Numbered from the stretch's first letter, positions 42,948-52,232 are shown. The stretch: 64,000 bases of DNA from HLUCCA09 sp038745585 (GCA_038745585.1 JBCDLH010000003.1:333189-397188), one strand, 5' to 3'. Numbers and translations: made by a program. Notes: generated by a model from the sequence alone, not told the origin.

Positions 42948-43586
42948 ATGACACATCCCGCCGAAACCTACATGAACCTCGTTCCCATGGTCGTGGAGCA
43001 GACAAGCCGCGGCGAGCGCGCCTACGATATTTTCTCGCGGCTCCTCAAAGAGCGGATCGTCTTTGTAAATGGACCGGTCCATGACGGAATGAGCCAGCTT
43101 GTGGTCGCGCAGCTTTTGCATCTCGAAGCAGAGAACCCATCAAAAGAGATCTCGATGTATATCAACTCGCCTGGGGGCTCGGTTATCGCGGGGATGAGCA
43201 TCTACGACACGATGCAATACATCCGGCCGAAGATATCGACACTCGTCTGCGGGCTTGCGGCATCGATGGGCTCGGTCATCGCGCTCGGCGGCGAAAAGGG
43301 GATGCGCTATTCGCTGCCCAATGCGGAATTCCTCGTGCACCAGCCCTCCGGGGGCAGCCAAGGGACGGCTGAGGACATCCTGATCCAATCGCGCCACATC
43401 GAGCAGACGCGCGAGCGTTTTTACCAACTCTACATGCGGCACACTGGCCAGGATTACGATACGGTCCGCCAAGCGTTGGACCGCGACAAATGGATGACGC
43501 CGGAGGAAGCCATGGCTTGGGGCCATATTGACGAGATCGTGACGAGCCGAGAAGGGCCGGACGATGCGAACGGCAAGGACGGATGA
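42948..43586 (+). CDS. clpP: ATP-dependent Clp protease proteolytic subunit
   Basis: Serine peptidase of the ClpXP/ClpAP proteases; 212 residues. Catalytic Ser in GLAASMGSVIALGG, His in EFLVHQPSGG and Asp in DRDKWMTPEEAMAWGHID are present, and INSPGGSVIAGMSIYDTM is intact. ATG 42948 gives a 212-residue form; ATG 42972 (MNLVPMVVEQ) is an alternative start, and the propeptide is short either way. clpX follows in the same direction after 297 bp. Confidence 0.96.
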   Translation: MTHPAETYMNLVPMVVEQTSRGERAYDIFSRLLKERIVFVNGPVHDGMSQLVVAQLLHLEAENPSKEISMYINSPGGSVIAGMSIYDTMQYIRPKISTLVCGLAASMGSVIALGGEKGMRYSLPNAEFLVHQPSGGSQGTAEDILIQSRHIEQTRERFYQLYMRHTGQDYDTVRQALDRDKWMTPEEAMAWGHIDEIVTSREGPDDANGKDG

Positions 43587-43700
43587 CGTCGGACCTGTCG
43601 GTCTTCGGCGGAGGGCTGCACGGGGCCAGCGCGCCACGGCATTTTCGATTTGGCAACAAACCTTGGTCAAAGGTGCGGCGGATTACGCGGGAATTGCGTG

Positions 43701-43729
43701 TTGTGCCCGACCCGGGGCTGGCCTAGGCT
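43701..43729 (+). promoter_or_regulatory. possible clpX promoter
   Basis: TTGTGC (43701-43706), a 17-bp spacer, then TAGGCT (43724-43729), about 155 bp before the clpX ATG in the 297-bp clpP-clpX gap. The match to sigma-70 is moderate in a GC-rich background. Nothing else is seen in this gap besides the clpX RBS (AGAGGA). Confidence 0.3.
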
Positions 43730-43883
43730 CAGTCGATATCGCCGCCCATCGGCCTTTGGATGCGGGCGGACAATGCGCCGAGCCGGGGGCAAAGCGCAGT
43801 TGAGCACGGTGCCCGCCTTCGGTCGGTGGAGTGGCGATTAAACGAGCAGGCGATCGCGGCGAGAGAGCCCAGAGGACGAAAAC

Positions 43884-45149
43884 ATGGCCAATTCCCAAGG
43901 CGGCGACAGCAAAAACACGCTCTACTGCTCATTTTGCGGCAAGAGCCAGCATGAGGTGCGCAAGCTGATCGCGGGCCCGACGGTTTTCATCTGCGATGAA
44001 TGCGTTGAGCTCTGCATGGACATCATCCGCGAAGAGACGAAGTCGGCGGGGCTCAAGGCCTCGGACGGGGTGCCGACCCCGAAAGAGATCTGCGAAGTGC
44101 TTGACGATTACGTGATCGGGCAGGCACGGGCCAAGCGCGTCCTCTCGGTGGCGGTGCACAACCATTACAAGCGGCTCAACCACTCGGAGAAAAGCTCGGA
44201 CATCGAGCTGCAGAAGTCGAACATTCTGCTCATCGGGCCGACGGGCTGCGGCAAGACCTACCTCGCCCAAACGCTCGCCCGCATCCTCGACGTGCCCTTT
44301 ACGATGGCCGATGCGACGACGCTGACCGAAGCGGGCTATGTCGGCGAGGATGTGGAGAACATCATCCTCAAGCTTTTGCAGGCCTCGGAATACAACGTCG
44401 AGCGGGCGCAGCGCGGAATTGTGTACATCGACGAGGTCGACAAGATCACGCGCAAATCCGACAACCCTTCGATTACGCGAGACGTCTCGGGCGAGGGCGT
44501 CCAGCAAGCACTTTTGAAGCTGATGGAAGGCACGGTCGCCAGCGTGCCGCCCCAGGGCGGGCGCAAGCACCCCCAGCAAGAGTTTCTGCAGGTCGACACG
44601 ACAAACATCCTCTTTATATGCGGCGGTGCGTTTGCCGGGCTCGACAAGGTCATCGCGCAGCGGGGCAAAGGCTCGGCCATCGGCTTTGGCGCTGACGTGA
44701 AGGACGAGAGCAATCAGGATCTGGGCGAGCTGTTCGCCAAGCTAGAGCCTGAAGATCTCCTAAAGTTTGGCCTGATCCCCGAATTCGTCGGCCGGCTGCC
44801 CGTGATCGCGACGCTGGAAAACCTCGACGAGGACGCGCTTGTCACGATCCTGACTGAGCCGAAGAATGCCATCGTCAAGCAGTACCAGCGTCTCTTCGAG
44901 CTCGAAGGTGCCGCGCTCACGTTCACCGACGACGCGCTGCGGGCGATCGCAAGCCGGGCCATTGAGCGGAAGACGGGCGCGCGGGGCCTGCGTTCGATCA
45001 TGGAGAACATCCTCCTCGACACGATGTTCGATCTGCCGTCGCTCGATGGGGTCGATGAGGTCGTCGTCAACGATGAGGTCGTGCTGACCGATGCCGCACC
45101 GCTCCTCATCTACTCCGATCAGAAAGCAGGGAACGCCACGGCGGGGTAA
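43884..45149 (+). CDS. clpX: ATP-dependent Clp protease ATP-binding subunit ClpX
   Basis: AAA+ unfoldase that feeds ClpP; 421 residues. N-terminal zinc finger (CSFCGKSQHEVRKLI...CDECVELC), Walker A GPTGCGKT, Walker B IVYIDEVDKI, sensor and arginine-finger regions, the ClpP-docking IGF loop (GSAIGFGADVK) and the C-terminal small domain (KTGARGLRSIMENILLDTMF) are all present. Full length. It controls CtrA-type cell-cycle proteolysis in alphaproteobacteria by family knowledge. Confidence 0.97.
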   Translation: MANSQGGDSKNTLYCSFCGKSQHEVRKLIAGPTVFICDECVELCMDIIREETKSAGLKASDGVPTPKEICEVLDDYVIGQARAKRVLSVAVHNHYKRLNHSEKSSDIELQKSNILLIGPTGCGKTYLAQTLARILDVPFTMADATTLTEAGYVGEDVENIILKLLQASEYNVERAQRGIVYIDEVDKITRKSDNPSITRDVSGEGVQQALLKLMEGTVASVPPQGGRKHPQQEFLQVDTTNILFICGGAFAGLDKVIAQRGKGSAIGFGADVKDESNQDLGELFAKLEPEDLLKFGLIPEFVGRLPVIATLENLDEDALVTILTEPKNAIVKQYQRLFELEGAALTFTDDALRAIASRAIERKTGARGLRSIMENILLDTMFDLPSLDGVDEVVVNDEVVLTDAAPLLIYSDQKAGNATAG

Positions 45150-45172
45150 CACCTGCGCCCGTCGTCCCTTCG

Positions 45173-45580
45173 ATGCGCAAGCTGATCTCCACCGGGTCGC
45201 CCTTTGAGGCTGAAATCGGCTATGCGCGCGCTGTCGTCTGCGACGGCTGGGTCTTTGTCGCGGGCACGACGGGCTACGACTATGCCACGATGACAATGCC
45301 GGACAGTGTCGAAGAGCAGTGTCGCAACACGCTGGACACGATTTCTGCAGCGTTGGCCCAGGCGGGCGCAACGCTCCAGGACGTGGTCCGCGTCCGCTAT
45401 ATCCTGCGAAACGCCGAGGAGTGGCCGCTCTGCTGGCCCATGACGCGCGCGGCCTTCGGCGAGGCGCGCCCTGCCTCGACCATGATGGTCGCGGGGCTGC
45501 AGAACCCGGAGATGAAGATCGAGATCGAGGTGACCGCGCGGCTGCCCAAGAAGGCGGGCGAGAGCGCCCGGCTCTCTTGA
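45173..45580 (+). CDS. RidA family protein
   Basis: YjgF/YER057c/UK114-type small enzyme, 135 residues, usually a trimer that hydrolyses reactive enamines/imines. Family features are GYARAVVCDGWVFVAGTTGY, QCRNTLDTISAALAQAGATL, VVRVRYILRN and the conserved Arg in FGEARPASTMMV. It starts 23 bp after clpX. Its exact subgroup (RidA versus Rid2-7) cannot be set by eye. Confidence 0.9.
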   Translation: MRKLISTGSPFEAEIGYARAVVCDGWVFVAGTTGYDYATMTMPDSVEEQCRNTLDTISAALAQAGATLQDVVRVRYILRNAEEWPLCWPMTRAAFGEARPASTMMVAGLQNPEMKIEIEVTARLPKKAGESARLS

Positions 45581-45728
45581 CCCGGCGGGGCGGTGCTGCC
45601 GCCGAAAGTGGACAGAACGGCAAAAGACCGCGCCGAGTGTACCTTGGCACCGCGCGCGGCGTCGGCGTGCTACTGGACGTGGCGCCGCGAAGTCGCCATA
45701 TCGAAGGCAAGGTTTGTAGGAGCATCAG

Positions 45729-46112
45729 ATGGGCCTTCTCGATACGCTGACCCGTGCCGTGACCTGGTGGAACGGTCAGACAATCGGCACCCAGCTTTTT
45801 ACTTCGCGCCATGGCCAAAAGGTGGGCGAGGATGCGCAGGGCAACATCTACTATCAGTCTAAGGACGGCGCGCGTCGTTGGGTGATCTATAACGGAGAGG
45901 CGGAGGCGAGCCGTGTGGGCCCCGAGTGGCATGGCTGGCTGCACCACACCTTCAAAGAACCCCCGACCGAGCGTCCGCTCGAACGCAAGCCCTGGGAGCA
46001 GCCGCACCAGGAGAACCTGACTGGTACGCTTATGGCCTATGCCCCGCCCGGCTCGATCCGGCGACTAGAACCGGTGGAGCGCAAAGACTACGACGCTTGG
46101 ACGCCGGAGTGA
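45729..46112 (+). CDS. NADH:ubiquinone oxidoreductase accessory subunit NDUFA12 family
   Basis: Complex I accessory subunit found in alphaproteobacteria and mitochondria, 127 residues. RRWVIYNGEAEASRVGPEWHGWLHHT is the diagnostic block and PWEQPHQENLTGT follows. It is separate from the nuo operon, as is usual. Upstream AGGAGCATCAG supplies the RBS. Confidence 0.94.
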   Translation: MGLLDTLTRAVTWWNGQTIGTQLFTSRHGQKVGEDAQGNIYYQSKDGARRWVIYNGEAEASRVGPEWHGWLHHTFKEPPTERPLERKPWEQPHQENLTGTLMAYAPPGSIRRLEPVERKDYDAWTPE

Positions 46113-46153
46113 GCCCAGCCGCAACGGGGCGCGCGGGCTAAGAGGAGCGTGGA

Positions 46154-46606
46154 ATGGCGGAGAACCCGGTTGAGTTGGCGATCGGAGCGGCAACACTCGT
46201 CATTGCCACGGGCTTTGTGGTCTATGCCACGCAGGTCACCGGGTTCGGCGAGCGCGGCGCGGCCGACTACACCTTGAACGCGAGCTTTCGATCTGCGCAA
46301 GGCGTCGGCCCGGGCTCGGATGTGCGCCTCGCGGGCGTTCGTGTGGGCTCGGTGGCGGACATGACCCTCAACGCCGAGACGTTCCGCGCCGACATGGCGC
46401 TCTCGATTGATGGGGAACTCGACGTGCCCGAGGACAGTGCGGTGGCGATCTCGTCGGACGGGCTGTTGGGCTCGACCTTTGTCGAGATCGTACCGGGTGA
46501 CTCGCCTTTCGCGCTCGAACCGGGGTCAGACTTTGCCGAGACGCAGGACGCACTGAGCCTGATTGCCGTGCTGACGCAAGTGATCGGCGCAGCGGCGCGG
46601 GACTGA
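46154..46606 (+). CDS. mlaD: outer membrane lipid asymmetry protein MlaD (MCE domain)
   Basis: Periplasmic, inner-membrane-anchored MCE protein of the Mla phospholipid transport system; 150 residues. A single N-terminal helix (ELAIGAATLVIATGFVVYAT) precedes the MCE domain: SFRSAQGVGPGSDVRLAGVR, VGSVADMTL and DGLLGSTFVEIVPG. Length fits MlaD. mlaE/mlaF are not adjacent. The DUF2155 gene follows after 3 bp. Confidence 0.9.
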   Translation: MAENPVELAIGAATLVIATGFVVYATQVTGFGERGAADYTLNASFRSAQGVGPGSDVRLAGVRVGSVADMTLNAETFRADMALSIDGELDVPEDSAVAISSDGLLGSTFVEIVPGDSPFALEPGSDFAETQDALSLIAVLTQVIGAAARD

Positions 46607-46609
46607 GCG

Positions 46610-46969
46610 ATGCGGGCCGCCCTTATCCTCGTCCTGCTTGCCGTTTCCACCGGTGTGACGGCGGAGGAGCGGGTCTCCTCGTCGTCGGTCGCGGTCGTGC
46701 GCGCGCTGGACAAGCTCTCGGGGGAGACGACCGACCTCGAACTCGCACGCGGCGAGACCGCGCAATACGGCAAGCTGCGGATCGTCCTCGGCGATTGCCG
46801 CTTTCCGACGGACGATCCGAGTTCAGAGGCCTATGCGTGGCTCGAAGTGCGCGACCCGGACATGTCGCGGCCGGCCTTCTCCGGCTGGATGCTCGCCTCC
46901 TCGCCCGCGCTCCACGCCATGGATCACCCGCGTTACGACATCTGGGTGCTGCGCTGCAAAAGCTCCTGA
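46610..46969 (+). CDS. DUF2155 secreted protein
   Basis: 119 residues with a Sec signal peptide (MRAALILVLLAVSTGVTAEE). The DUF2155 core includes VRALDKLSGETTDLELARGE, KLRIVLGDCRFPTDDPSSEA and FSGWMLASSPALHAMDHPRY, with two cysteines that could form a disulfide. It starts 3 bp after mlaD, which suggests an envelope role. The last 37 bp overlap the convergent aat gene. Confidence 0.88.
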   Translation: MRAALILVLLAVSTGVTAEERVSSSSVAVVRALDKLSGETTDLELARGETAQYGKLRIVLGDCRFPTDDPSSEAYAWLEVRDPDMSRPAFSGWMLASSPALHAMDHPRYDIWVLRCKSS

Positions 46970-47574
46970 GGGGAGGGCGGCGCGCCAGGCGCGTTGAAGT
47001 CGGCATCGCGATTGAGCGCGGCTGTCAGACGCCGGTGATACTGTGCGCGGGTGATCTCCTGGGCGCCGAGGCGCGTCAGATGTGGGGTGACGAACTGTGT
47101 GTCAAAGAGCGTAAAGCCGGCGAGCCGCAGCCGATCCACAAGATAGGCCAACGCGACCTTGGACGCGTCGGTGCGCCGTGAGAACATGCTCTCGCCGAAA
47201 AACGCGCCCCCAAGACACACGCCATAGACGCCGCCCACGAGGTCCTCGCCCTCCCAGACCTCCAACGAATGGGCAAAGCCCATTTGAAAGAGCGCGCCAT
47301 AGAGCTCGGCGATGCGGGCATTGATCCAGGTCTCTGGCCGCTCGGCACAACCCGCTACGACCCCGTCGAATTCGGTGTCGTTGCGGATCTCAAAAGGCGC
47401 CTGGCGCAGGCGGCGGCGCAGCGAGCGCGAGATGTGAAATCCGTCCAGCGGCATGATCCCGCGTCGGCGCGGGTCGACCCAAAAGATCTCGTCGCTTGCG
47501 CGATCCTCGGCCATGGGAAAGATCCCGATGGCATAGGCGCGCAGCAGAATGTCTGGAGTGAGCGGTTCGTCCAT
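46933..47574 (-). CDS. aat: leucyl/phenylalanyl-tRNA--protein transferase
   Basis: Adds Leu/Phe to N-terminal Arg or Lys of proteins, creating N-degrons for ClpS/ClpAP; 213 residues, cytoplasmic. Motifs are LLRAYAIGIFPMAE, IFWVDPRRRGIMPLDGFHIS, GGVYGVCLGGAFFGESMF and FTLFDTQFVTPHLTRLGA. Its 3' end overlaps the DUF2155 gene on the other strand. It follows accBC in the same direction. Confidence 0.95.
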   Translation of the reverse strand: MDEPLTPDILLRAYAIGIFPMAEDRASDEIFWVDPRRRGIMPLDGFHISRSLRRRLRQAPFEIRNDTEFDGVVAGCAERPETWINARIAELYGALFQMGFAHSLEVWEGEDLVGGVYGVCLGGAFFGESMFSRRTDASKVALAYLVDRLRLAGFTLFDTQFVTPHLTRLGAQEITRAQYHRRLTAALNRDADFNAPGAPPSPQELLQRSTQMS

Positions 47575-47598
47575 CGCCGCGCGAAGCGCCTCGTGCCG

Positions 47599-48948
47599 TC
47601 AGGCGGAAGCGGCGCGGTCGAGCCAGCTCTCCAACCAGTGAATGTCATAGGCGCCGCGGAGGATGTCGGGCTCCTCCAGAAGAGCGTGAAAGAGCGGTAC
47701 GGTTGTGTCCACCCCTTCGATCACAAGTTCGACGAGTGCGCGGTTGAGGCGCGCCAGAGCCTCTTCGCGGGAGCGGCCGTGGACGATCAACTTGGCGATC
47801 AGGCTGTCGTAATTGGGCGGAATGCGGTAGCCGGAATAGAGCGCGCTGTCCATCCGGACACCAAGCCCGCCCGGCGCGTGATAGGTGCCGACGGTGCCGG
47901 GGGACGGCGTAAAGCCCGGGACCTTTTCGGCGTTGATGCGGACCTCGATGGCGTGTCCGTCGAGCGTCAAGTCATCCTGGGTGAGCGACAGCGGCAGGCC
48001 CTGGGCCACGCGGATCTGCTCTCGCACAAGATCGACGCCGTAGATCGCCTCGGTCACCGGGTGTTCGACCTGGAGGCGCGTGTTCATTTCGATGAAGTAG
48101 AAGCGCCCGTTCTCATAAAGAAACTCGATCGTCCCCGCCCCGCGATAGCCGATGCGCGCGACAGCATCGGCGCAAGTCCGCCCGATCTCGGCGCGGGTCG
48201 CATCGTCGATGGCGGGGCCGGGCGCTTCTTCGAGGACCGTTTGGTGACGCCGCTGGAGCGAACAATCGCGCTCGCCGAGATGAACGGCGCCCCCCTGGCC
48301 GTCGCCGAAGACCTGCACCTCGATATGGCGCGGCTGGCCGAGGAACTTTTCCAGGTAGACCTCGTCATTGCCGAAGGCGGCTTTCGCCTCTGCGCGCGCG
48401 GTTGAAAACGCGGTGTCAAAGGCCTCGGGCGTGCGCGCGAGCTTCATGCCGCGCCCGCCCCCGCCCGCGGTCGCTTTGACGATAACGGGGAAACCGATCT
48501 CGGCGGCGACGGCGCGGGCCGTCTCGAGATCAGGCACGCCGCCGTCCGAGCCCGGCACACAAGGAACGCCCAGATCCTTCATCGTCTCTTTGGCGGTGAT
48601 CTTATCACCCATCATGCGGATATGTTCGGCGGTCGGCCCGATGAAGGTGATCCCGTGATCCTCGACGACCTGCACGAAATCCGAGTTCTCCGACAAGAAC
48701 CCATAGCCGGGGTGGATCGCATCGGCGCCGGTGATCTCGCAGGCGGAGATGATCGCGGGCACCGAGAGGTAGCTGCGCCCGGCATCGGGGGGGCCGATGC
48801 AGACGGACTCGTCCGCAAGGCGCACATGCATCGCGTCGCTATCGGCGGTCGAATGCACCGCGACACTGGCAATACCCATCTCGCGGCAGGCGCGGATGAC
48901 GCGGAGGGCGATCTCCCCGCGATTGGCAATCAGGATCTTGCGAAACAT
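47599..48948 (-). CDS. accC: acetyl-CoA carboxylase biotin carboxylase subunit
   Basis: Carboxylates biotin on AccB in the first step of fatty-acid synthesis; 449 residues, ATP-grasp enzyme. FRKILIANRGEIALRVIRA, ATP loop KATAGGGGRGMKLAR, EKFLGQPRHIEVQVFGDGQG, ERDCSLQRRHQTVLEEAPGP and EMNTRLQVEHPVTEA are all intact. The ATG at 48948 shares one base with the accB stop (TGATG), so a GTG one codon earlier was not used. Confidence 0.97.
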   Translation of the reverse strand: MFRKILIANRGEIALRVIRACREMGIASVAVHSTADSDAMHVRLADESVCIGPPDAGRSYLSVPAIISACEITGADAIHPGYGFLSENSDFVQVVEDHGITFIGPTAEHIRMMGDKITAKETMKDLGVPCVPGSDGGVPDLETARAVAAEIGFPVIVKATAGGGGRGMKLARTPEAFDTAFSTARAEAKAAFGNDEVYLEKFLGQPRHIEVQVFGDGQGGAVHLGERDCSLQRRHQTVLEEAPGPAIDDATRAEIGRTCADAVARIGYRGAGTIEFLYENGRFYFIEMNTRLQVEHPVTEAIYGVDLVREQIRVAQGLPLSLTQDDLTLDGHAIEVRINAEKVPGFTPSPGTVGTYHAPGGLGVRMDSALYSGYRIPPNYDSLIAKLIVHGRSREEALARLNRALVELVIEGVDTTVPLFHALLEEPDILRGAYDIHWLESWLDRAASA

Positions 48949-49454
48949 CACTCGACGATCATCAGCGGCGCGCCGAATTCCACCGGTGCACCGTTTTCGA
49001 CTAGGATGCGCGCAACTTTGCCGGCCTTTGGCGCGGGGATCTGGTTCATCGTCTTCATGGCTTCAACGATGAGGAGGGTCTGCCCCTCGGCGATGCTGTC
49101 GCCCACCGAGACAAAGGCCGGCGCGCCAGGCTCGGGCGCAAGGTAGACGGTGCCGACCATGGGAGAAGTCACAGCGCCGGGAAGTTGTGCGGGATCCTCG
49201 ACGACCTCTGCGGCCGCAGGCTCGAGCGGAGCGGCGGCAGGCGGCGCCGGGGCGGCATGGGGGAGCGGGGCTTGGGGCAAGGGCGCTGGCGGCGCGATGT
49301 TGACCTGCCGGGAGACCCGGACATTGAGGGCGTTGTCATCCCCGTATTCGCGCTTGACTTGAAGTTCTGTCAGATCGTTGTCGCGCAAGAGTTCGGCCAG
49401 GGCGCGGATGAAGGCCACATCTTCTTGATGCCGATCGTCCGAACCCTCTGCCAT
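48948..49454 (-). CDS. accB: acetyl-CoA carboxylase biotin carboxyl carrier protein
   Basis: Carries biotin between AccC and the carboxyltransferase; 168 residues. N-terminal helix (HQEDVAFIRALAELLRDNDL), Pro/Ala-rich linker (about residues 55-90) and biotinyl domain with the biotinylated lysine in VEAMKTMNQIPAPKAGKV. First gene of accB-accC, one-base overlap with accC. Confidence 0.96.
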   Translation of the reverse strand: MAEGSDDRHQEDVAFIRALAELLRDNDLTELQVKREYGDDNALNVRVSRQVNIAPPAPLPQAPLPHAAPAPPAAAPLEPAAAEVVEDPAQLPGAVTSPMVGTVYLAPEPGAPAFVSVGDSIAEGQTLLIVEAMKTMNQIPAPKAGKVARILVENGAPVEFGAPLMIVE

Positions 49455-49767
49455 GCGGTTGCCCCCTCATTTGCTGTGGCTTTCCTCTAGCGGATGGCCC
49501 GAGGAGAGGAAAGACGCCGCGTCAGCCCGTCCTAGCCGGACCGCGTGGCCGATGTGGCGCCCCCGTCGAGATGTGACAAGGCAACCCGTTGCGATTTGGA
49601 CCAGCCAGGCGGGCATTTCATTGGGTCAAGTTAGGCGGACCGGTGACCGAGTTCGGGCGGGAAACGGCCGTAGAGGTACGTTGCTGCGCGCCCTCGCCGC
49701 GTGTGGCCTTGCACCGCCCAGTCCGGCCCGTATAGCCGATGCTGAGCGGCATGCGTTGGGGGACGAA
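49455..49767. other. 313-bp divergent region between accB and the sulfotransferase gene
   Basis: Must contain the accB promoter on the minus strand and that of the plus-strand gene. I see no clear palindrome, repeat or small gene. The frame upstream of the ATG at 49768 is open but not protein-like. Confidence 0.5.
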
Positions 49768-50526
49768 ATGCGCGTGGAGAAACTGCTGGGCCGCCTGAGG
49801 CAGCGGCGTGTGCTGGGGCGTGAGGCGCACCCGCTGTCGGGGTGCCTCATCGTGAGCCACGGCCTACCAAAATCGGCCTCGTCCTTTGCCTGGCTTCTAT
49901 TGCGGGATATCCTCCGCGCGGGGGGCGCACCGCTGGCGAAGCTCTCTGCCGAAGCGAAGGGCGCTCCGAGCGAGGAAGACTACGTCGATAGCCTCTCGGC
50001 AGAGCGGTTGGCCGCGATCGGGCGCGAGGCCGGCGCGGGCTGCGCCCTGGTCAAGACCCACGGCTTTGCGCCCAGGCCCGGGGCAATCGAAGCGGCCGGA
50101 TTTGCCCAGCAGATCGTCTTTGCCCAGCATCGGGACCCGCGCGACATCGCCTTGTCGCTCATAGACCATGGCAACCGGTCCCGCGCGGCCGGCATTGCCG
50201 ATTTTGTGGAATGCGTGAACGTGGAGCGGAGCCTCTGGACCATCGATCTGGCGCTGAAAACAATGGAAAGCTGGCTGGAATTAGGGGAGGTCCATCTTGT
50301 GAGCTATGACGCGCTTTGCTTTGACAGCGCCGCCACGGTTGCGCGGATGGCCAAGACCCTAAAGCTACGGGTCGATCCGGCCGAGATCCTGGCGCCCTAT
50401 GCCGACAAGCGCCGGATCACCCAGTTCAACAAGGGCGTGCCGCAGCGCTGGCGGACCGAGATGTCGGCCGAAGACGCGGCTCGGGTGCGCGCAGAGTTTG
50501 CGCGTTACTATGAACGCTTTGCCTGA
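49768..50526 (+). CDS. sulfotransferase domain protein
   Basis: PAPS-dependent sulfotransferase family, 252 residues. The 5'-phosphosulfate loop is HGLPKSASSFAWLLLRDIL (about residues 31-49). The 3'-phosphate motif is FAQHRDPRDIALSLIDHGNR, and VHLVSYDAL follows. The acceptor is unknown; a glycan or lipid is likely given that a glycosyltransferase gene starts inside its 3' end (17-bp overlap). No signal or membrane segment. Confidence 0.83.
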   Translation: MRVEKLLGRLRQRRVLGREAHPLSGCLIVSHGLPKSASSFAWLLLRDILRAGGAPLAKLSAEAKGAPSEEDYVDSLSAERLAAIGREAGAGCALVKTHGFAPRPGAIEAAGFAQQIVFAQHRDPRDIALSLIDHGNRSRAAGIADFVECVNVERSLWTIDLALKTMESWLELGEVHLVSYDALCFDSAATVARMAKTLKLRVDPAEILAPYADKRRITQFNKGVPQRWRTEMSAEDAARVRAEFARYYERFA

Positions 50527-51508
50527 ACGGAGTGTGGCGGGGAACGGCGGGCAGGGGGCGGCGCGCGTCAGCGTCGTCATGCCCGTGCGCAACAATGCCG
50601 AGACCGTCGCCCAGGCGCTGCGCTCGGTGCTTGCCGAGCCCGAGGTCGGCGAGGTGCTCTTTGTCGACGATGGGTCAACCGATGGCTCGGCCGAGATCGC
50701 ACGCGGGCTCGATGATGACCGTGTTCGGATCGTCCCGGGCCCTCAGACGGGGGTCGCCGCGGCCTATAGCACTGGCTATGCCGAAGCGCGTCTTGACTAT
50801 GTCGCGATCTGCGACGGGGATGACCTCTATAGGCCCGGGCGGTTCGCGTGGCAGGTCGGCTTTCTGGACGCGCAACCCGAGTATGTTGCGGTTGTGGGGG
50901 CTTACGCGTCAACCGATTCGCGGCTGCGGATCTACGCACCGCTCCTTGTCGACCGGCCGGAGGGCGATGTCGAGGACGTGTTGCGAGCAGGCGAACCGGT
51001 CTCGACACTCTGCGCTTGGCTTGTGCGGCGCAGAGCGGTGTTGGCGCTTGGAGGACGCCGGACATGGTTCGAAGTGGCGTGCGATCTCGACTATCAGTTT
51101 CGGCTGGCAACCCTTGGCAAGGTCCGCTTCGTGCCGCGCGAGGCCTACGTCTATCGCTTGCGCGAGGGCTCCGTGACCCACGCGAATACGCGCGCGCGGA
51201 ATGCGTTCTTTACGGCTGCCGCGCGGGACTTTGCCCGCCAACGCGCCTTGCGCGGGTCTGATGACCTGGCAGATGGCCATCCGCCTGCGTTTCAGCCGCC
51301 CGCCCTGTCCGCCAAGCGGCAAGCGGCGTCGGCGCAATTGGCGGGGCATCTCCTCGGCCATGCCCACCGCGCTCGTCTCGCCGGGGAGGGGGCGGAGGCG
51401 CTGCGGGCCGCGCTTTGGGCCCTCCGACTGGATCCGATGCGCGGGGCGGCCTGGCGGACGGCCGCGGCCGTTTTGGCGGAGCGGGCGCGGGGCGTTCCGA
51501 AAGGCTGA
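50510..51508 (+). CDS. glycosyltransferase family 2 protein
   Basis: 332 residues. GT-A fold motifs RVSVVMPVRNNAETVAQALR, VLFVDDGSTDGSAEIARGL and the DXD-type ICDGDDLYRPGRFAWQV; acceptor-side TWFEVACDLDYQFRLATLG. C-terminal helical tail (about residues 250-332) is Ala/Arg-rich. It overlaps the sulfotransferase gene by 17 bp. Sugar donor and acceptor unknown; probably surface polysaccharide or glycolipid. Confidence 0.87.
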   Translation: MNALPERSVAGNGGQGAARVSVVMPVRNNAETVAQALRSVLAEPEVGEVLFVDDGSTDGSAEIARGLDDDRVRIVPGPQTGVAAAYSTGYAEARLDYVAICDGDDLYRPGRFAWQVGFLDAQPEYVAVVGAYASTDSRLRIYAPLLVDRPEGDVEDVLRAGEPVSTLCAWLVRRRAVLALGGRRTWFEVACDLDYQFRLATLGKVRFVPREAYVYRLREGSVTHANTRARNAFFTAAARDFARQRALRGSDDLADGHPPAFQPPALSAKRQAASAQLAGHLLGHAHRARLAGEGAEALRAALWALRLDPMRGAAWRTAAAVLAERARGVPKG

Positions 51509-51512
51509 GCTT

Positions 51513-51539
51513 GGGCGGGCATCCCGAGACGGCCCGCCT
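51513..51539. terminator. stem-loop between convergent genes
   Basis: GGCGGGC (51514-51520) pairs with GCCCGCC (51532-51538) around an 11-nt loop, just after the glycosyltransferase stop and at the TetR gene stop. There is no T-run, so bidirectional termination is only plausible. Confidence 0.4.
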
Positions 51540-52174
51540 CAACCGCGCGGCGTCAGACCGTTCAGAAAGAGCGCCTCCAGCGTCGCGGCCGCTTCGTCGA
51601 ACCGCCGTGCGGCGCGGGGGCCGAGCACGGCCGTCACCTGCGCGTCGAAATCCGCGTAGTGCTGCGTCACCGCCCAGATCGAAAAGAGAAGGTGATGCGC
51701 GTCGACCGGCGCGATCCGGCCCTCTGCCGCCCATGCGGCGATGACCCCTGCCTTTTCGTCCACGAGCGCGCGCAGATCTGTGCTGAGGGTCGCGCCGATC
51801 ACGGGCGCACCGGCCATGACCTCGTTGGCAAAGAGCCGGCTCTGCCGCGGCATTTCGCGGCTCATGTCGAGCTTGCGCAGCAGGTAGATGCGGAGTTCGT
51901 CGAGCGGATCGCCTGCAGGATCCATTGCGCGCAGGGGCGCAAGCCAGGTGTCGAGCAGGCCCGCCAAGAGCGCCTCATAGATCGCGGCCTTCGAGGGGAA
52001 GTAATACAAAAGGTTGGGTTTTGAGAGGCCTGCGCTTTGCGCGATCTCCTCAACCGTCGCCCCGCGAAAGCCCTTTTCGGAGAAGGCCGTCAGCGCCGCT
52101 TCGAGGATCGCGGCGCGGTTCTTGGCTTGGATCCTGGTCTCGGCCCGGGCCGGCTCGGTCGTCAGCTCTGTCAT
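51539..52174 (-). CDS. TetR family regulator (RutR-like)
   Basis: 211-residue repressor. N-terminal HTH: NRAAILEAALTAFSEKGFRG, TVEEIAQSAGLSKPNLLYYF. The C-terminal ligand domain (ELRIYLLRKLDMSREMPRQS, SIWAVTQHYADFDAQV) resembles RutR-type regulators of pyrimidine metabolism. It is divergent from the beta-alanine aminotransferase gene and probably controls the downstream pyrimidine degradation locus through the semi-palindrome at 52233-52251. The ligand, likely a pyrimidine or pathway intermediate, is inferred. Confidence 0.88.
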   Translation of the reverse strand: MTELTTEPARAETRIQAKNRAAILEAALTAFSEKGFRGATVEEIAQSAGLSKPNLLYYFPSKAAIYEALLAGLLDTWLAPLRAMDPAGDPLDELRIYLLRKLDMSREMPRQSRLFANEVMAGAPVIGATLSTDLRALVDEKAGVIAAWAAEGRIAPVDAHHLLFSIWAVTQHYADFDAQVTAVLGPRAARRFDEAAATLEALFLNGLTPRG

Positions 52175-52232
52175 CGTTCTCCTCGGTGCCGTCGCTTGTG
52201 AGCGGGCGGCGGGGCGTGGTACCGTCGGAGGA